From positions 1 through 64,000 of the forward strand of contig NZ_SGXM01000004.1 in the NCBI RefSeq assembly GCF_004217045.1: a stretch of DNA of 64,000 nt, written 5' to 3'. Under the pieces are notes generated by a model. It searched no databases, had not been told where the DNA came from, and saw only the letters and a list, made by a program, of their open reading frames with translations. A program made the position numbers and the translations under genes. Each line of letters begins with the position of its first letter. Positions within the stretch are counted from its first letter, which is position 1. Shown one piece after another: positions 49,769-58,221 of the stretch. The DNA comes from Cupriavidus agavae. GTDB taxonomy: Bacteria > Pseudomonadota > Gammaproteobacteria > Burkholderiales > Burkholderiaceae.

Positions 49769-50272
49769 ATGAGCAACGAAACACACGACACCGCGCCGGC
49801 GGCGATCTCGGTGCGGGCGGCGGAAATCGCCGTGGCCGTGCTGATCGCCATCGGCGCGGTGGTGGTGATGGTCACGAATTACCAGATCGGCGCCGGCTGG
49901 GCGCCCGACGGCCCCGAGGCGGGCTATTTTCCGATGCGCATCGGCGCACTGATTTTCCTCTCCTGCCTGGTCGTGCTCTGGCAGGCGCTGCGCATGACCG
50001 GCGACGCCGTGTTCGTCACGGTGCCACAGCTCAAACAGGTGGCCGTGATCCTGGTGCCGCTGACGGCCTACGTCGGGCTGATCGCCTGGCTCGGCATCTA
50101 TGTGGCCTCGACGATCTTCATCGCTGGCTTCATGCGCGCCATCGGCAAGTTCGCGTGGTGGCGCTCGGTGCTGACCGGCGTAGCCATCAATGCGGTGCTG
50201 TTCTGGGTGTTCGAGATGCAGTTCCGCGTACCGCTGCCGAAGGGCCCGCTCGAAGCGGCGCTCGGGTTCTGA
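49769..50272 (+). CDS. tctB: TctB-type small membrane subunit
   Basis: A 167-residue membrane protein with four hydrophobic helices and the TctB features GWAPDGPEAGYFPMRIGALI and VASTIFIAGFMRAIGKFAWW. It is the small permease subunit of a tripartite tricarboxylate transporter. The gene ends 10 bp before tctA. Together with the upstream receptor gene it forms a complete system, unlike the orphan Bug gene at 2.0-3.0 kb. Confidence 0.9.
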   Translation: MSNETHDTAPAAISVRAAEIAVAVLIAIGAVVVMVTNYQIGAGWAPDGPEAGYFPMRIGALIFLSCLVVLWQALRMTGDAVFVTVPQLKQVAVILVPLTAYVGLIAWLGIYVASTIFIAGFMRAIGKFAWWRSVLTGVAINAVLFWVFEMQFRVPLPKGPLEAALGF

Positions 50273-50282
50273 GGGGGCCGAC

Positions 50283-51809
50283 ATGGAAGAACTCAATTCG
50301 CTGATGGGCGGCTTTGCCGTGGCGATGTCGTGGCACAACGTCGGCCTGATGCTCGTGGGCATCCTGCTCGGCATCGTGGTGGGCGTGCTGCCGGGGCTGG
50401 GCGGGCCGAACGGCGTGGCCATCCTGCTACCGCTGACGTTCTCGATGGAGCCTACGTCGGCCGTGATCATGCTGTCGTGCATCTACTGGGGCGCGCTGTT
50501 TGGCGGGGCCATCACGTCGATCCTGTTCAACATTCCCGGCGAGGCGTGGTCGGTGGCCACCACGTTCGACGGCTACCCGCTCGCGCAGCAGGGCGAGGCG
50601 GGCCGCGCGCTGACTTCGGCGTTCACGGGATCGTTCCTCGGCGCGCTGGCCGGCGTGCTGCTGATCACGTTCCTGGCGCCGCTGGTGGCCAAGTTTGCGC
50701 TGCGCTTCGGGCCGCCTGAATTCTTCGCGGTCTACTTCCTGACGTTCTGCAGCTTCATCGGCATGGGCAAGGAGCCCAAGGCCAAGATCGTCATTGCCAT
50801 GTGCATCGGCTTTGCGCTGGCGGCGGTGGGCATGGATACGGTCTCGGGCACGCTGCGGATGACGTTTGGCTCTACCGAGCTGCTGCGTGGCTTCGACTTC
50901 CTCGTGGTGGTGATCGGCCTGTTCGGCATCAGCGAGATCCTGATGACGATGGAGGAAGGCGTCGCCTTCCGCGGCAAGCGCGCCAATATCGACCTCAAGG
51001 TGGTCCTGAAGACCTGGGCCGAGCTGCCGCGCTACTGGATGACGCTGATCCGGTCCTCGGTCATCGGTTGCTGGCTCGGCGTGACGCCGGGCGGCGCCAC
51101 GGCGGCGTCGTTCATGGGCTACGGCGTGGCCAAGCGCTTCTCGCGCCAGAAGGACACGTTCGGCAAGGGCAACGTCGAAGGCGTGATCGCGCCCGAGTGC
51201 GCGGCGCACGCGGCTGGTACCAGCGCGCTGCTGCCGATGCTGGCGCTGGGCATCCCGGGCTCGGCCACGGCGGCCGTGCTGCTGGGCGGGCTGATGATCT
51301 GGGGCCTGCAGCCAGGGCCGCTGCTGTTCGCCGAGCAGAAGACCTTCGTCTGGGGGCTGATCGCCAGCATGTACCTCGGCAACCTGGCGGGGCTGATCGT
51401 GGTGCTCTCGACGGTGCCGCTGTTCGCGGCCATCCTGCGCATCCCGTTTGCCATCATCGCGCCGCTGATCCTGGTGGTCTGTGCGATTGGCGCCTTCACG
51501 GTGCACAACGCGATGTTCGACGTCTGGCTGATGCTGATCTTCGGCGTGATCGGCTACGTGCTCAAGAAGCTCGACTATCCGCTGGCGCCGCTGGTGCTGG
51601 CGCTGGTGCTGGGCGACCGGGCGGAGGACGCGTTCCGCCAGACCATGCTGATGTCGCAGGGCCAGATGAGCGTGTTCTGGTCGAACGGGCTGGTGGGTAC
51701 GATCATGGCGCTGGCCGTGGTGATCCTGGTCTGGCCGGTGGTGGGCGGCCTTCTGGAGAAAACACGACGCCGCAAGATGGTGTCGGCGCACGAAGGCGCC
51801 GGGGAATGA
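50283..51809 (+). CDS. tctA: TctA-type large permease subunit
   Basis: A 508-residue protein with about twelve transmembrane helices. TctA motifs: GVLPGLGGPNGVAILLPLTF near residue 38-57, a second copy-like PGGATAASFMGYGVAKRFSR, and APECAAHAAGTSALLPMLAL then GIPGSATAAVLLGGLMIWGL. It is the sodium- or proton-coupled permease of the tripartite transporter. Normal family length; last gene of the operon, closed by a strong terminator at 51813. Confidence 0.93.
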   Translation: MEELNSLMGGFAVAMSWHNVGLMLVGILLGIVVGVLPGLGGPNGVAILLPLTFSMEPTSAVIMLSCIYWGALFGGAITSILFNIPGEAWSVATTFDGYPLAQQGEAGRALTSAFTGSFLGALAGVLLITFLAPLVAKFALRFGPPEFFAVYFLTFCSFIGMGKEPKAKIVIAMCIGFALAAVGMDTVSGTLRMTFGSTELLRGFDFLVVVIGLFGISEILMTMEEGVAFRGKRANIDLKVVLKTWAELPRYWMTLIRSSVIGCWLGVTPGGATAASFMGYGVAKRFSRQKDTFGKGNVEGVIAPECAAHAAGTSALLPMLALGIPGSATAAVLLGGLMIWGLQPGPLLFAEQKTFVWGLIASMYLGNLAGLIVVLSTVPLFAAILRIPFAIIAPLILVVCAIGAFTVHNAMFDVWLMLIFGVIGYVLKKLDYPLAPLVLALVLGDRAEDAFRQTMLMSQGQMSVFWSNGLVGTIMALAVVILVWPVVGGLLEKTRRRKMVSAHEGAGE

Positions 51810-51812
51810 AAG

Positions 51813-51842
51813 ACGGCCCAGGGGAAACCTGGGCCGTTTTCT
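51813..51842 (+). terminator. Intrinsic terminator of the TTT operon
   Basis: Perfect 10-bp stem ACGGCCCAGG (51813-51822) / CCTGGGCCGT (51828-51837), 5-nt loop and TTTT tail, three bp after the tctA stop. The convergent hemolysin III-type gene ends at 51862. Confidence 0.92.
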
Positions 51843-51861
51843 CTTGTGGCGCGCCGGAGGG

Positions 51862-52479
51862 TCAGTCGACGTAGAAGAAGATGCTGATGAACTGGCAGAT
51901 GCTGCCACCGAGCACGAACAGGTGCCAGATGCCGTGGAAGTGCCTGACCTTCTCGTCGAACAGGAAGAAGCCGATGCCGGCGGTGTAGATCGCCCCGCCC
52001 GCCACGAGCCAGTAGAGCCCTGCCGGCGGCAGCGCGGCCATCAGCGGCTGGAAGGCTATCAGCACCAGCCAGCCCATGATCACGTAGATCGACAGCGACA
52101 GGACCCGCGTGCGATGGCCGATCCACAGTTCCTGGATGATGCCGATGGTGGCCAGCCCCCAGTTGATGCCGAACAATGTCCAGCCCCACGGGCCGCGCAG
52201 GGTGACGAGCGCGAATGGCGTATAGCTGCCGGCGATCAGCAGGTAGATCGCGCAGTAGTCGAGCCGGCGGAAGATGTCCTTGGCCGGGCCGCGCACGCTG
52301 TGGTAGACGGTGGAGATCGTGTAGAGCAGGACCAGTGTGGTCCCGTAGACGATGGAGCTGACCACCTTCCAGGCGTCGTGGTAGAGCGCCGAGTAGGTGA
52401 TCAGCACCGCCATGCCGGCGGCGGACAGCACTGCGCCCGCCAGATGGCTGTAACCATTGAACCGTTCGCCGCGATACAT
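51862..52479 (-). CDS. Hemolysin III/PAQR-type membrane protein
   Basis: About 205 residues with seven predicted helices. The family's metal-site residues are visible: SALYHDAW and STVYHSV near the start, RLDYCAIYLLIAGSYTPF, and the C-terminal HFHGIWHLFVL. PAQR proteins are integral membrane hydrolase-like proteins; bacterial members affect membrane lipid state and are only loosely linked to haemolysis. ATG 52479 is chosen because GGAG lies eight bases upstream; a TTG at 52509 would add ten residues. Confidence 0.88.
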   Translation of the reverse strand: MYRGERFNGYSHLAGAVLSAAGMAVLITYSALYHDAWKVVSSIVYGTTLVLLYTISTVYHSVRGPAKDIFRRLDYCAIYLLIAGSYTPFALVTLRGPWGWTLFGINWGLATIGIIQELWIGHRTRVLSLSIYVIMGWLVLIAFQPLMAALPPAGLYWLVAGGAIYTAGIGFFLFDEKVRHFHGIWHLFVLGGSICQFISIFFYVD

Positions 52480-52564
52480 CCCGAATGCTCCGTTTGCGAG
52501 TTCGATCAAGCGGGCATTTTGGCATGAATCGCGGAGTTCAAGGATATAGCCGGGAGTTGCGGGG

Positions 52565-53263
52565 CTATTTCATGGCCTGAAAATGTTTCAACGTGCGGGC
52601 GTTGGCGGCCTTCGCCGCGTCGTCGACATAGTGGATTCCTTGAATTCGGGCGAAGGCGTGCTGGCAGCCCGGGTAGGTATGAATTTCCACCTGCGGGTTG
52701 CCCTGCAAGGCGCCGATGATCTTCTGGCGGGCTTCGGGCGGCACGAATTCGTCCTCGTCGGCGATATGCATCAATAGCGGTTTGCTGATTTTCGATGCTT
52801 CGCCCAGGTGTTTGTCCATGCCGACGCCGTAATACGACACCGCCGCATCGGCACCGGTGCGGGTGGCGGTCAGGTAGGCCAGCAGGCCCCCGAGGCAGTA
52901 CCCCACGGTGCCCACCCCGCCGTTCACGCCCGGCTGCTGCCGCACGGCGCCGATCGTGGCGTCGATGTCGGCCACGCCCTTGTCCACATCGAACGCGTTG
53001 TAAAGCGCCAGCGCCTTCTGCCATTCGGCCTCGGTCTTGTCGGTCAACTCGACGTTGGGCTCCTGCCGCCAGTACAGATCTGGACAAATTGCTACGAAAC
53101 CTTCGCGGGCGAAGTTGTCGCAGGTCTCGCGCATGTCTGCGTTGATGCCAAAGATTTCCTGGATCACGACGATGGCCGTGCCCCGGGCATTAGTGCCCTG
53201 GGGGGTGGCGAGATACGCGTCGAAGCTGCCGTCGGGCACGGTGATGGTGATGGTCTGGGACAT
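52565..53263 (-). CDS. Dienelactone hydrolase family protein
   Basis: A 232-residue alpha/beta-hydrolase. The catalytic triad is visible as Cys123 in GTVGYCLGG, an Asp in the ADEDEFVPP loop (about 169-171) and His202 in GCQHAFA; Glu36 in VIQEIFG is the conserved gating residue of dienelactone hydrolases. It hydrolyses a cyclic ester or lactone such as a product of chloroaromatic or furan degradation, but no such pathway is near it. Cytoplasmic, no signal. It begins with AUG; the upstream 349-bp stretch is shared with the divergent small lipoprotein gene. Confidence 0.9.
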   Translation of the reverse strand: MSQTITITVPDGSFDAYLATPQGTNARGTAIVVIQEIFGINADMRETCDNFAREGFVAICPDLYWRQEPNVELTDKTEAEWQKALALYNAFDVDKGVADIDATIGAVRQQPGVNGGVGTVGYCLGGLLAYLTATRTGADAAVSYYGVGMDKHLGEASKISKPLLMHIADEDEFVPPEARQKIIGALQGNPQVEIHTYPGCQHAFARIQGIHYVDDAAKAANARTLKHFQAMK

Positions 53264-53612
53264 CGGGGGTGGCTCCTTGGTGGATGGGCATCGTGGGACA
53301 GCCAGACAAGCTTAGTCAAAGTCTGCGCCGGTTTGCCAGCCGATTTCGCGCACGCCGCCGGCGCGCCATCACACCTTTCCCGGCATGTTCATTCGCAACA
53401 ACAGGTCATTCAAACGCGCGAAGCGTCGGGTTATGGTCACATCGTTGACATATCAAGCGCACAGACTGCCGGTCTCGCACAGGGCATGCCCCTCGTGCGG
53501 AGGGTGCCCCCCGCCCCACAAGACTCTGGAAGACGAACGCGGCCGAGAACGCGTCACGGGGCACTGGTTCGTTGATGCCCGGCCCGCCCCTTTGGACTAT
53601 TCGACTCGACAC
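53264..53612. other. 349-bp gap without a convincing gene
   Basis: An open frame crosses the gap in phase with the small lipoprotein but its codons do not look like protein and no start is supported, so I treat it as leader. A TTGACA hexamer is visible at 53446-53451 without a good -10. The stretch must hold divergent promoters for the hydrolase and the lipoprotein/phospholipase pair. Confidence 0.45.
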
Positions 53613-53825
53613 ATGACAACCACAAAACCTGTTCATTCGCGCATGGCCAGGCCGGTGCTGGGTGCCGCCCTGCTTTGCCTGACCCTGCTGCTCGGCGCCT
53701 GCGGCGGCGACGACAACAACAACCCGGCGCCGCCGGCCACGGGCGGCGGCAATGGCGGCAATGGCGGTAACGGCGGCACGCCGCCGGCGGCCTGCACCAC
53801 GGCGCACTGCGCGCCGGCCCCCTGA
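53613..53825 (+). CDS. Small lipoprotein with Gly-Asn repeats
   Basis: A 70-residue lipoprotein: Met-Thr-Thr-Thr start at 53613, or ATG 53643 (MARPVLGA), hydrophobic signal and lipobox LLLGAC at about residue 26. Downstream are GGDDNNNPAPP and then a 9-nt tandem repeat (53743-53781) encoding NGG units, ending with two cysteines in ACTTAHCAPAP. The mature peptide is low-complexity and probably a surface or spacer lipoprotein. It is 62 bp ahead of the phospholipase C gene on the same strand. Confidence 0.65.
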   Translation: MTTTKPVHSRMARPVLGAALLCLTLLLGACGGDDNNNPAPPATGGGNGGNGGNGGTPPAACTTAHCAPAP

Positions 53826-53887
53826 CCGGCGCCGCATCGAACCCGCCTGAAACCGACAGTCCCACACAACAACCCTCCGGACCCGGC

Positions 53888-56083
53888 ATGACATTCAACC
53901 CAAGCAAGCGCAAGTTCCTGCGCAACACGGTCGGCACCGCTGCGGCCGCCGCCACGCTGGCCTCGTTCCCGCCGAGCATCCGCCGCGCGCTGGCCATCGA
54001 GGCCAACAACGCCACCGGCACGATCAACGACGTCAAGCACGTGGTGCTGCTGATGCTGGAGAACCGCTCGTTCGACAGCTATTTCGGCACGTTCAAGGGC
54101 GTGCGCGGCTATGGCGACCGCTTTGCGATCCCGCTGGCCAACGGCAAGAACGCGTTTTTCCAGACCGACGCCACCAACGCCACCATCACGCCGTACCGCC
54201 TCGACGCCACGCTCGGCAATGCCCAGCGCGCCGGCAGCACCCCGCACACCTGGCCCAATGGCCAGGCGGCGTGGGATCACGGCCGCATGAACCGCTGGCC
54301 GGTGGCCAAGAACCGCCTGTCGATGTCGTACTACGAGACCGCCGAAGTGCCGTTCCAGCGCGCGCTGGCCGACGCCTTCACGCTCTGCGACGCCTACCAT
54401 TGCTCGATGCACACGGGCACGATCCCGAACCGGCTCTATTACTGGACGGGCACCAATGGCCCGAGCGGCAGCGGTGTCTCGGCCATGATCAACGAGTTCA
54501 ATGGCGGCAACGACGTGGGCCCGTCCACCGCAGGCTGGGACTGGAAGACGTATGCCGACCGCCTGGTCGATGCCGGCGTGAGCTGGAAGGTGTACCAGAG
54601 CCTGGCCGACAACTACGGCTGCAACGAGATGATGGGCTTCAGGCACTGGCGCGCGGCGATGGAATCCATGCCGGCGGCGCGCCGTCCGGTAGCGTTGCCG
54701 GCGGTGTCGCCGGCCTACGATCCGGCCATCGACGACGCGCTGAGCCCGCTGGCCCGGGGCTTCGGCAACACGATGCCCGACGGGCTGCTGCAAAGCTTCC
54801 GCGACGATATCGCCAACGGCACGCTGCCGGAAATCTCGTGGATCATCCCGCCGTCGACGTACAGCGAGCACCCGGGGCCGTCGAGCCCGGCGCAGGGCGG
54901 CTGGTATGTGCAGCAGGTGCTGGACGCGCTGACGGCCAACCCCGAGGTCTTCAGCAAGACCGTGCTGCTGATCAACTACGACGAGAACGACGGCTTCTTC
55001 GACCATATGCCGCCCCCGTCAGCCCCGTCGCGCAACACCGATGGCTCGCTGGCGGGCGCCAGCACGCTGGCCGATGCCGACATGGCTTTCGAGTACCACA
55101 CGTTTCCGCCGGCCACGGCCAACCAGAACAGCCAGGCCCCGATCGACGGCAAGCCGTTCGGGCCGGGACCGCGCGTGCCGATGTGGATCGTGTCGCCATG
55201 GAGCCGGGGCGGTTTCGTGAACTCGCAGGTGTTCGACCACACCTCGACGCTGCTTTTCCTGGAAAAGCGCTTCGGGGTGAAGGAGCCGCAGATCGGCGCC
55301 TATCGTCGCGCGGTCTGCGGCGACCTGACTTCGGCGTTCAACTTCGTCAACCCGAACACGCAGGCGCTGCCGACGCTGGCCGGACGCAGCACGAAGGTGA
55401 CCGTGGACAACCTCGCCACGTCGCAGGCGGCCATGGCCGCCATTCCGGTGCCGGTGACGCCGGTCACGCCGGTGCAGGCCACCGGCACGCGTCCGGCGCG
55501 TGCGCTGCCCTACGAGCTGCACACTACGTCGCGCGTCGATGCCGGCGCGAAGACCGTGACGCTGAGCTTCGCCAACGGCGGCACGGCCGGCGCGGTGTTC
55601 CACGTCTACGACAAGCTGCATCTGGACGCCATTCCGCGCCGCTATGTGGTGGAGGCCGGCAAGACGCTCGATGGCGCATGGAGCGTGGCCGCAGATAACG
55701 GCAAGTACGACCTCTGGGTCATCGGACCGAACGGCTACCACCGCGAGTTCGTCGGCGACGCGAGCGAGGCGGCCACTGCCGAGATCCAGGTCTGCTACGA
55801 GCTGTGCGATCCCCCGCAACTGCAGGTCAAGCTCTACAACCGCGGCAGCCAGCCGTGCACGTTCAGCGCGGTGGCCAGGACCTATCGCACCGATGGTCCG
55901 TGGAGCAAGACCGTGGCACCCGGTGCCGTGGGCGAACTGGCCTGGGCACTGGGCGACAGCGGCAACTGGTACGACTTCGAGATTGCCTGCGATGTCGCGC
56001 CGTCGCTGCGTCGCCGTATTGCCGGCCACATCGAGAACGGCAAGGACTCGGTGAGCGATCCGGCCATGGGCCAGGTGTCGTAA
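53888..56083 (+). CDS. Phosphocholine-specific phospholipase C
   Basis: A 731-residue phosphoesterase-family lipase. The N-terminus SKRKFLRNTVGTAAAAA looks Tat-like (Lys-Arg instead of Arg-Arg). The catalytic nucleophile region LMLENRSFDSYFG is at about 56-67 and metal-site motifs include NYDENDGFFDH and WSRGGFVNS. The C-terminal about 200 residues form two DUF756 beta-domains. It cleaves phosphatidylcholine or sphingomyelin outside the cytoplasm, releasing phosphocholine. Other possibilities include non-haemolytic PlcN versus acid phosphatase AcpA; the two C-terminal domains favour PLC. It follows the small lipoprotein. Confidence 0.92.
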   Translation: MTFNPSKRKFLRNTVGTAAAAATLASFPPSIRRALAIEANNATGTINDVKHVVLLMLENRSFDSYFGTFKGVRGYGDRFAIPLANGKNAFFQTDATNATITPYRLDATLGNAQRAGSTPHTWPNGQAAWDHGRMNRWPVAKNRLSMSYYETAEVPFQRALADAFTLCDAYHCSMHTGTIPNRLYYWTGTNGPSGSGVSAMINEFNGGNDVGPSTAGWDWKTYADRLVDAGVSWKVYQSLADNYGCNEMMGFRHWRAAMESMPAARRPVALPAVSPAYDPAIDDALSPLARGFGNTMPDGLLQSFRDDIANGTLPEISWIIPPSTYSEHPGPSSPAQGGWYVQQVLDALTANPEVFSKTVLLINYDENDGFFDHMPPPSAPSRNTDGSLAGASTLADADMAFEYHTFPPATANQNSQAPIDGKPFGPGPRVPMWIVSPWSRGGFVNSQVFDHTSTLLFLEKRFGVKEPQIGAYRRAVCGDLTSAFNFVNPNTQALPTLAGRSTKVTVDNLATSQAAMAAIPVPVTPVTPVQATGTRPARALPYELHTTSRVDAGAKTVTLSFANGGTAGAVFHVYDKLHLDAIPRRYVVEAGKTLDGAWSVAADNGKYDLWVIGPNGYHREFVGDASEAATAEIQVCYELCDPPQLQVKLYNRGSQPCTFSAVARTYRTDGPWSKTVAPGAVGELAWALGDSGNWYDFEIACDVAPSLRRRIAGHIENGKDSVSDPAMGQVS

Positions 56084-56188
56084 GCGGACGCACCGGGGGG
56101 AGGGCACCGGCCGGCGTGGCGTGTACACTTGCCGGCTGGTGTCCGGCCACGGCCGGGCGCTCTCCCAACCTCCGACACGACAGATTCC

Positions 56189-56584
56189 ATGAAAACTCTC
56201 GCGCTGATTGTTGCCGCCGTGGCCCTGGCCGCCTCGGGCGTGGCCGCCGCCGAAACGCTGCCTTCGGGCGTGGTCATCGAGACCATCACCAAGGGCACGG
56301 GCGCGTCGCCCAAGGCCTCCGATACGGTCAAGGTCCATTACCGTGGCACGCTGACCAACGGCACCGAGTTCGACAGCTCGTACAAGCGCGGCCAGCCGAT
56401 CTCGTTCCCGCTCAACGGCGTGATCCCGTGCTGGACCGAAGGCGTGCAGAAGATGCAGGTCGGCGGCAAGGCCAGGCTGACCTGCCCGGCCTCCACCGCC
56501 TACGGCGCACGCGGCGTGCCGGGTACGATCCCGCCGAACTCGACACTGAATTTCGAAGTGGAGCTGCTGGGAATCGGGAAGTAA
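56189..56584 (+). CDS. FKBP-type peptidyl-prolyl isomerase, exported
   Basis: A 131-residue protein with a signal peptide (cleavage near VAAAET) and a single FKBP domain: DTVKVHYRGTLTNGTEFDSS, FPLNGVIPCWTEGVQKMQVG and AYGARGVPGTIPPNSTLNFE. It catalyses proline isomerisation and assists periplasmic folding, perhaps of the phospholipase encoded 105 bp upstream, which is inference. The ATG at 56189 puts the signal peptide at the terminus; there is no strong ribosome site. Confidence 0.92.
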   Translation: MKTLALIVAAVALAASGVAAAETLPSGVVIETITKGTGASPKASDTVKVHYRGTLTNGTEFDSSYKRGQPISFPLNGVIPCWTEGVQKMQVGGKARLTCPASTAYGARGVPGTIPPNSTLNFEVELLGIGK

Positions 56585-56612
56585 CCGCGCTTTCGTTCCC
56601 TGCTTGTTTTCT

Positions 56613-56639
56613 CCCCTCTCCCGCAACGCGGGAGAGGGG
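56613..56639. repeat. Dispersed palindrome, copy 6
   Basis: CCCCTCTCCCGC (56613-56624), AAC, GCGGGAGAGGGG (56628-56639), 28 bp after the FKBP stop. A second half-unit (GGGGGAGAGGGG) follows at 56641-56652, as at copies 2 and 4. Confidence 0.85.
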
Positions 56640-56685
56640 TTGGGGGAGAGGGGAGCAACCCCTCGGCCCCAATCATCATCCCCCC

Positions 56686-57429
56686 ATGGACTCCCTCTTT
56701 CTCATCGTCGCCCTGGGTGCCGCTGTAGCCGGCTTTGTTCAAGGCCTGTCAGGGTTTGCCTTCGGCATGGTGGCGATGTCGTTCTGGGCGTGGGGCGTCG
56801 AGCCGCACATGGCGGCGGCGATGTCGGTGTTCGGCTCGCTGACCGGCCAGTTGCTCGCGGCCGTCACGGTACGCCGCAAGTTCCATCTCGGCACGGTGCT
56901 GCCGTTCCTGCTGGGCGGCGTTGTCGGCATTCCCATCGGCGTGAGCCTGCTGCCAAGCCTCGACGTCAACCTGTTCAAGCTCTGCCTCGGCAGCGTGCTC
57001 GTGGTGTTCTGCCCGATCATGCTGTTCGCCAGCCGCCTCCCGCGCATCCACCATGGCGGCCGCATCGCGGATGGCATCGTTGGCGCGGTCGGCGGCATCA
57101 TGGGTGGCATCGGTGGCTTCACCGGCATCGTGCCCACGCTCTGGTGCACGCTGCGCGGCTTCGACAAGGACCGCCAGCGCGTGGTGATCCAGAACTTCAA
57201 CCTTGGCGCGCTGATCGTGACGATGGGATTCTATATAGGCACCGGCCTGATCACGCGCGACATGCTGCCGATGTTCGCCATCGTCGCCCCGGCCATGCTG
57301 ATCCCGACGCTGATCGGCACGCGCGTCTATATCGGTATCAGCGAACTGACTTTCCGCCGCATCGTCCTGACGCTGCTGAGTGCCTCGGGCGTGGCCATGC
57401 TTGTGGCATCGGTGCCGAAAGTCCTCTAG
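56686..57429 (+). CDS. TSUP (TauE/SafE) family membrane exporter
   Basis: A 247-residue permease with eight helices and the family's two-halves symmetry. Signatures: GFVQGLSGFAFGMVAMSFWA at about 16-35 and GIMGGIGGFTGIVPTLWCTL at about 139-158. Members export sulfite, sulfonates or related anions, or act in uptake; the substrate is unknown. It starts at ATG 56686, 101 bp after the FKBP gene and just beyond dispersed palindrome copy 6. No sulfur-metabolism genes adjoin. Confidence 0.88.
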   Translation: MDSLFLIVALGAAVAGFVQGLSGFAFGMVAMSFWAWGVEPHMAAAMSVFGSLTGQLLAAVTVRRKFHLGTVLPFLLGGVVGIPIGVSLLPSLDVNLFKLCLGSVLVVFCPIMLFASRLPRIHHGGRIADGIVGAVGGIMGGIGGFTGIVPTLWCTLRGFDKDRQRVVIQNFNLGALIVTMGFYIGTGLITRDMLPMFAIVAPAMLIPTLIGTRVYIGISELTFRRIVLTLLSASGVAMLVASVPKVL

Positions 57430-57467
57430 CGGCGGTGCCTGATGCGGCACTTCGACAGAAACTGCGC

Positions 57468-57495
57468 TGGACGTCCGGATATCAGGGTTTATACT
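57468..57495 (+). promoter_or_regulatory. Sigma-70-like promoter candidate
   Basis: TGGACG (57468-57473), a 16-bp spacer and TATACT (57490-57495) lie 49-76 bp upstream of the ATG of the 45-codon gene at 57544. The -10 matches well, the -35 moderately. Confidence 0.5.
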
Positions 57496-57543
57496 TAGCC
57501 CGATCTCCCGCCACCGCTCCCGTGGCAGCCGTCTCCCCGCATC

Positions 57544-57681
57544 ATGAACAAGCGTTTCCTCCTCTTCTGCGCCACCTCGTGGAGCGCCGCCGCCATCCTG
57601 ATTCTCGGCAACGGCGCGATGTCCATGGACGTCCTGAGCGGCGTCGTACTGCTGGCCGGCTTCGACCTGTTGCGTCCCTGA
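57544..57681 (+). CDS. Small hydrophobic protein (45 aa)
   Basis: Starts ATG AAC AAG CGT and ends at TGA 57679-57681. The sequence begins MNKRFLLFCATSWSAAAILI and continues to LLAGFDLLRP. Positive charges at the N-terminus plus two hydrophobic stretches suggest a small membrane protein or signal anchor. A plausible promoter lies upstream and codon use is GC-rich at third positions. It is too short for homology by eye. It could be a real short gene or a spurious frame. Confidence 0.45.
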   Translation: MNKRFLLFCATSWSAAAILILGNGAMSMDVLSGVVLLAGFDLLRP

Positions 57682-57860
57682 CCCTCCGGCATTCCAGCTT
57701 TCCCGTGTTCCTTTCGAATTCGCACGGTGTTGCATGCCGCACCTGCGCGCCGGTATGGCGATTCGGGGAACGAACGCCTACGCTTACGAATGGTTCGCGT
57801 GCGTTTTCCCTGCCAGGACACCGTGCGCGTGGTTATCAATTGTTTGCACGGAGGCTTCCC

Positions 57861-58172
57861 ATGAAGGCGTTCACGATGGCATTGGCGGTGGCAGTGTTTG
57901 TTCCGGGACTGGCATTCGCGGCCGGCCCGGCCAACCCCGCCGACCGCTACGACTACAACATGCGCACCACCAACAAGGACGGCTATGTGCCCGACCCGGC
58001 GCGCGTGTCGAACAAGGACGGCTACACCCCCGACACCGCCCGCGCCGGCGACAAGTTCGACCCCTACACCCAGGGCGCGAACCAGGGCACCGCATCGGCG
58101 CTGACCGACACCAAGAACACGAAGAAGAAGTCCACGCAGAAATCGCAGAAGAAGGCGCCGGCTGCGCAGTGA
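57861..58172 (+). CDS. Secreted Lys-rich small protein with internal repeat
   Basis: A 103-residue exported protein with a signal peptide (cleavage near AFAAG) and GGAGG seven bases before the ATG. The mature part holds a 14-residue near-repeat, NKDGYVPDPARVS then NKDGYTPDTARAG, preceded by RYDYNMRTTNKDG, and ends in a Lys/Ser/Gln-rich tail. I do not recognise the family. It is likely periplasmic or extracellular. A strong terminator follows at 58194. Confidence 0.7.
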   Translation: MKAFTMALAVAVFVPGLAFAAGPANPADRYDYNMRTTNKDGYVPDPARVSNKDGYTPDTARAGDKFDPYTQGANQGTASALTDTKNTKKKSTQKSQKKAPAAQ

Positions 58173-58193
58173 GTGGATGCAGCAGGTGATCCG

Positions 58194-58217
58194 GGGCCGC
58201 CTTGCGCGGCCCTTTTT
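58194..58217 (+). terminator. Intrinsic terminator
   Basis: GGGCCGC (58194-58200), 5-nt loop, GCGGCCC (58206-58212), then TTTTT to 58217. It ends transcription of the secreted Lys-rich protein gene. Confidence 0.9.
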
Positions 58218-58221
58218 CGTT

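Noticed and set aside
53385..53612. N-terminal extension of the small lipoprotein by 76 residues
   Set aside because: The extension has no protein character and would bury the signal peptide; the lipobox position supports starts at 53613 or 53643.
53633..55006. A 457-codon minus-strand frame opposite the phospholipase C
   Set aside because: Antisense shadow of a conserved enzyme.
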